Source: Chloroflexota bacterium
GTDB taxonomy: Bacteria; Chloroflexota; Anaerolineae; Promineifilales; Promineifilaceae
Direction: 5' to 3'
DNA: 15,963 nucleotides
Assembly (NCBI GenBank): GCA_963169155.1
Contig: CAUJGI010000617.1
Location: 1 to 15,963, forward strand
Positions 13,516-15,963 of this stretch are shown in pieces (within the stretch, counting starts at the first letter, position 1; each line of letters begins with the position of its first letter). The notes under the pieces were generated by a model. The model was not told the origin of the DNA. It saw only the letters and a program-made list of their open reading frames with translations, and searched no databases. A program made the translations under genes and the position numbers.

Positions 13516-15108
13516 ATGAGACGTTTTTTAGTTGGCAAACGATGGTCTGCCATCAGGGTAACACTGCTCTTTTTGATGCTGGTAGGCTGTGAACGACCGG
13601 ACCCGGAAACGGCCGTCTTTGTCACTCCCGGCGCAACCAACCAACCACCCCCCACACCCATCCTTACCCCCTTCACCGGCAGCGCGCCCCTGCCGCCCAC
13701 CCCGGAGCCAGGACCAGCCATCGCCATTGCCCGGCCCACCTACTTTGGCACCCCCACGCCGGATTCGCCACATGAAACGGCCGTTGCCAGCAACGGCGGC
13801 GGCAGCACCACTACCACCCACACGGTTGGCGCCGGCGAAACGCTGGGCTACATCGCCCAACTGTACGGTGCCACGGTCGAGGAGCTGCTGACGCTGAACC
13901 AACTAGACAACAGCAACCTGCTCTCTGTCGGCCAGGTACTGCTGGTGCCCACCTCGGCCTCCCAGGTTGGCCCAGATTTCAAGATCATCCCCGACAGTGA
14001 GCTGGTGTACGGTCCGGCCGCCGCCGGGTTCGACGTGCGCCAGTTTGTGACCCTGTTCGACAGCTATCTGCTGCGCTACGAAGAAACGGTGGAAAACCAG
14101 CAGCTTGCCGGGCCAGAGATCGTTGCCCTGGTGGCCCACCGCTTTAGCCTGAACCCCCGGCTGCTGCTGGCGGCATTAGAGTTTCGCGCGGGTTGGGTGA
14201 GCAAGCCGGTGGGTGTGGTGGAGCAGTACCCGATGGGGTACGTCGGTACCAACCAGCCCGGCCTCTATGGCCAGCTGGGTTGGGCGGCCAACGAACTAAA
14301 CCTGGGCTTTTACGGCCGTTCCGAAGGTGGCCTCAATGCGTTCACCCTGGCCGACGGCACGCGCCTGGGTTTTGCCCCCACTATCAACCACGGCACGGCA
14401 GCCGTGCAAAAGTGGCTCGGGGCGCACGACGGCGCTGCCTACGCCACCTGGCTGCAAGAAGCTGGCCCCGATGGCTTTTGGGCCACCTACAACCGCTTGT
14501 TTGGCAATCCCTTTGCCTACACGGTGGATCCGCTGTGGCCCGTTGACCTGCGCCAGCCCAACTTGCAGCTCCCCTGGAGCAGCGACGAAACCTGGTACTA
14601 CACGGGTGGGCCGCACGGCGGCTGGGCCGCTGGTTCGGCCTGGGCGGCGCTGGACTTTGCCCCCCCGTCCGATCAGCTGGGCTGCGTGCAGTCTGAAAGC
14701 TGGGTGACGGCGATGGCCGACGGCATTGTCACCCGCAGCGATTTTGGGGCGGTGGTGGTTGATCTGGACCTGCCTGGCCAGCCCGCCGACGGCTTTGCCG
14801 GAACCGGCTGGGCCATCACCTACATGCACCTGGAGACACGCGACCGCATTGCGGCGGGCACGCCGGTGCAAACGGGCGACCGGCTGGGGCACCCATCGTG
14901 CGAAGGCGGCTTTTCGAATGGCACCCATTTGCACGTGGCGCGAACCTACAACGGCCGTTGGGTGGCCGCCGATGGTGCGGTTGCCTTCAACATGGCTGGC
15001 TGGCTCTCCCAGGGTCTCGGCTCTGAGTACGATGGCCTGCTGGTGCGCGGCACCATCAGCCGCGAAGCGTGTGTCTGCCGGGATGAGATCAACGCAATTA
15101 AGCCGTAA
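13516..15108 (+). CDS. LysM-domain lipoprotein with C-terminal M23 peptidase domain
   Basis: 530 residues. The start at 13516 gives a clean lipoprotein signal (MRRFLVGKRW, hydrophobic core, lipobox LVGC, Cys25). A Pro/Thr/Gly-rich linker follows (about 30-100). One LysM domain covers about 102-145 (THTVGAGETLGYIAQLYG...LLSVGQVLLVP) and should bind peptidoglycan. A middle domain of about 150-350 is not recognised. The C-terminal M23 (LytM) region has H367 in GGPHGG, D380 in ALDFAPP, H438 in YMHLE, and HLH at 471-473 in GTHLHVA, the usual zinc and catalytic positions. The first His and Asp are 13 apart rather than the usual four, apparently because of a loop insertion. Probable role: envelope-anchored murein endopeptidase or amidase activator. 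It converges on the HIT gene. Confidence 0.9.
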   Translation: MRRFLVGKRWSAIRVTLLFLMLVGCERPDPETAVFVTPGATNQPPPTPILTPFTGSAPLPPTPEPGPAIAIARPTYFGTPTPDSPHETAVASNGGGSTTTTHTVGAGETLGYIAQLYGATVEELLTLNQLDNSNLLSVGQVLLVPTSASQVGPDFKIIPDSELVYGPAAAGFDVRQFVTLFDSYLLRYEETVENQQLAGPEIVALVAHRFSLNPRLLLAALEFRAGWVSKPVGVVEQYPMGYVGTNQPGLYGQLGWAANELNLGFYGRSEGGLNAFTLADGTRLGFAPTINHGTAAVQKWLGAHDGAAYATWLQEAGPDGFWATYNRLFGNPFAYTVDPLWPVDLRQPNLQLPWSSDETWYYTGGPHGGWAAGSAWAALDFAPPSDQLGCVQSESWVTAMADGIVTRSDFGAVVVDLDLPGQPADGFAGTGWAITYMHLETRDRIAAGTPVQTGDRLGHPSCEGGFSNGTHLHVARTYNGRWVAADGAVAFNMAGWLSQGLGSEYDGLLVRGTISREACVCRDEINAIKP

Positions 15109-15124
15109 TCGGGGAAAAGTGATA

Positions 15125-15169
15125 AGTGAAAAGTGATAAGTTTGGTCTTTTCACTTTTTACTTTTCACT
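15125..15169. terminator. AT-rich convergent hairpin with AGTGAAAAG repeats
   Basis: Left arm 15125-15140 (AGTGAAAAGTGATAAG) and right arm 15154-15169 are reverse complements at 14 of 16 positions, with a 13-nt loop. AGTGATAAG also occurs just upstream (15118-15126), so the left side is part of a small direct-repeat cluster. It lies between the stops of the M23 gene (+) and the HIT gene (-) and probably ends transcription from both sides, although it lacks a GC-rich stem. Confidence 0.6.
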
Positions 15170-15176
15170 CAAACGT

Positions 15177-15524
15177 TCACCGACGCGCCAACATCGGGCC
15201 TAACGGCCGTCCCCCCAACAAGTGCAAATGCAGATGAAATACCTCTTGCCCGCCGTGCTGATTGCAGTTGATCATCAGGCGGTAGCCGTCTTCGGCAATG
15301 CCTTCCTGGGCGGCCAGCTTTTGGGCCACCAGCAGCAGCCGTCCGGCCACCTGCTCATCGGCTTCGGTCAGGTCATTGACCGTGGCGATTTCCTTGTTGG
15401 GCACAATCAAAATGTGGGTGGGTGCCTGCGGGTTGATGTCCCGAAACGCCGTCACCAGCTCATCCCGGTACACCACATCCGCCGGAATATCCCCGGCAAT
15501 AATTTTGGCAAAGATTGTTGACAT
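15177..15524 (-). CDS. HIT family protein (HinT-like, histidine triad nucleotide hydrolase)
   Basis: 115 residues, the usual length of bacterial HinT proteins. Starts MSTIFAKIIAGDIPADVVY, with FRDINPQAPTHILIVPNKEI in the middle and the histidine triad VFHLHLHLLGG near the C-terminus (HxHxHxx). Members hydrolyse purine nucleoside phosphoramidates or related AMP conjugates in the cytosol. The start at 15524 is chosen because AGAGGAG lies five bases upstream; a longer frame to 15581 would run through an intergenic hairpin and is rejected. The residue pattern is complete, so activity is expected. The neighbouring genes say nothing about its role. Confidence 0.95.
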   Translation of the reverse strand: MSTIFAKIIAGDIPADVVYRDELVTAFRDINPQAPTHILIVPNKEIATVNDLTEADEQVAGRLLLVAQKLAAQEGIAEDGYRLMINCNQHGGQEVFHLHLHLLGGRPLGPMLARR

Positions 15525-15529
15525 AAAAA

Positions 15530-15536
15530 CTCCTCT
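15530..15536 (-). promoter_or_regulatory. Strong ribosome-binding site of the HIT gene
   Basis: AGAGGAG on the minus strand, five bases before the ATG at 15524. It fixes the start against the upstream in-frame ATG at 15581. Confidence 0.85.
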
Positions 15537-15543
15537 GGGCTGA

Positions 15544-15594
15544 TGGCCGGTGGTTAGCGGCTGGTAAACTCTACCAGCCACTAACCACCAGCCA
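15544..15594. repeat. Long inverted repeat, 23-bp stem with 5-nt loop
   Basis: Left arm 15544-15566 and right arm 15572-15594 are reverse complements at 21 of 23 positions, around AACTC. It ends about 20 nt upstream of the HIT start codon and would be in that gene's 5' leader. The words GGTGGTTAG and GGCTGGTA recur in both arms by symmetry. Possible roles are a leader regulator, a terminator, or a dispersed palindromic repeat. Confidence 0.85.
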
Positions 15595-15611
15595 CGAAAA
15601 CAACTTCCCCC

Positions 15612-15640
15612 GTTTTACTCTGGTTCTGGCAAGCAGGCAA
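15612..15640 (-). promoter_or_regulatory. Candidate sigma-70 promoter for the HIT gene
   Basis: On the minus strand, TTGCCT (15640-15635) and TAAAAC (15617-15612) with a 17-bp spacer; each hexamer matches four of six consensus bases. A transcript would begin near 15605 and include the 15544-15594 hairpin in its leader. Confidence 0.35.
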
Positions 15641-15670
15641 CCTGCGGTATAATGGAGTCTGTACAGCTCC
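15626..15670 (+). promoter_or_regulatory. Sigma-70-like promoter with two dyads, upstream of the terminal gene
   Basis: A perfect -10, TATAAT (15648-15653), with CTGGCA (15626-15631) 16 bp upstream. The spacer holds a perfect dyad, GCAGG-CAA-CCTGC (15633-15645). A second dyad, GGAG-T-CTGTACAG-CTCC (15654-15670), begins right after the -10. Both positions suit repressor binding. The first dyad also covers the candidate minus-strand -35. Confidence 0.6.
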
Positions 15671-15697
15671 ATCACCCGACTTTTTGGGAGAAATCGC

Positions 15698-15963
15698 ATG
15701 GAATTTCCGGTACCATATCGTATGGGTCCCATTCGCAGCGTAACGCCGACCATTGACATTTACATCAAACTGGCTCAATACCCCACCCTGGCGCACGACA
15801 TACGGGTACGGATGCGCGATGAGCTGTTCCATCGCAGCATAATCGACCTGGAGACGTTTAACGCCGAAATCAAGGCGAAGGCGACCCGCCAGACCCTGAC
15901 CGAGCACCAACAAGACGCGCTCCTCTCTCGCCAGCTCGTCACCTTGCGCGATGACCTTGATGT
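15698..15963 (+). CDS. Unrecognised protein, 3' partial
   Basis: The ATG at 15698 has GGGAG seven bases upstream and a good promoter before it. The frame stays open for 88 codons to the window edge. It begins MEFPVPYRMGPIRSVTPTID and continues with a soluble, charged, probably helical sequence rich in Arg, Asp and Leu (ELFHRSIIDLETFNAEIKAK...). There is no signal peptide, membrane segment or motif that I recognise. Codon use and GC content look like the rest of the window. Function not assigned. Confidence 0.75.
   Translation, partial: MEFPVPYRMGPIRSVTPTIDIYIKLAQYPTLAHDIRVRMRDELFHRSIIDLETFNAEIKAKATRQTLTEHQQDALLSRQLVTLRDDLD

Noticed and set aside
14296..14934. 212-codon minus-strand open frame
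   Set aside because: Antisense to the M23 lipoprotein, composed of low-information Arg/Gly/Ala sequence; no start signals.
15525..15581. N-terminal extension of the HIT protein
   Set aside because: It would translate half of an intergenic hairpin, while a strong Shine-Dalgarno sits directly before ATG 15524.

Overview
The window looks like a piece of a Chloroflexota (Anaerolineae-type) chromosome. This is an inference from gene content: a B12-dependent ribonucleotide reductase, lipoproteins with Pro/Thr-rich linkers, a LysM-M23 lipoprotein, a radical-SAM-linked DUF2344 protein and tandem HisK_7TM kinases. It also carries a strongly over-represented palindrome, ACGGCCGT: 21 copies counted by eye, where well under one is expected by chance. 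No tRNA, rRNA, CRISPR array, transposase or phage gene was seen.

Layout. Positions 1-2895 (+) hold the 3' part of a class II ribonucleotide reductase gene. A 478-residue intein with an HNH endonuclease splits it immediately before the radical-forming cysteine. Next come an 8-bp tandem repeat and a bidirectional terminator. Positions 4517-2997 (-) hold a two-gene unit: DUF2344, then a NAGPA-type (phosphodiester glycosidase) lipoprotein. A 346-bp divergent region without genes follows. Positions 4864-13195 (+) hold six signalling genes: a soluble REC-GAF-histidine kinase, three paralogous seven-TM histidine kinases, and two single-domain response regulators. From the second gene to the fifth, each start overlaps the preceding stop. 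Positions 13196-13515 are gene-free but rich in inverted repeats. Positions 13516-15108 (+) encode a LysM/M23 lipoprotein. It converges, across an AT-rich hairpin, on a HIT-family gene at 15524-15177 (-). A divergent, dyad-rich control region then precedes an unrecognised gene that starts at 15698 (+) and leaves the window.

How the genes fit together. The six-gene block is the main functional unit. It has four kinases (one cytosolic, three probably membrane-sensing) and three receiver domains, with no HPt, DNA-binding, GGDEF/EAL or chemotaxis output in the cluster. Phosphoryl flow must therefore end in a protein-protein interaction or in an output encoded elsewhere. The reductase, the lipoproteins and the HIT protein are housekeeping or envelope functions with no visible link to the kinases.

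The most notable items are the ACGGCCGT motif, the kinase cassette, the intein at the reductase active site, and the intergenic inverted repeats, some of which could form mutually exclusive RNA folds.
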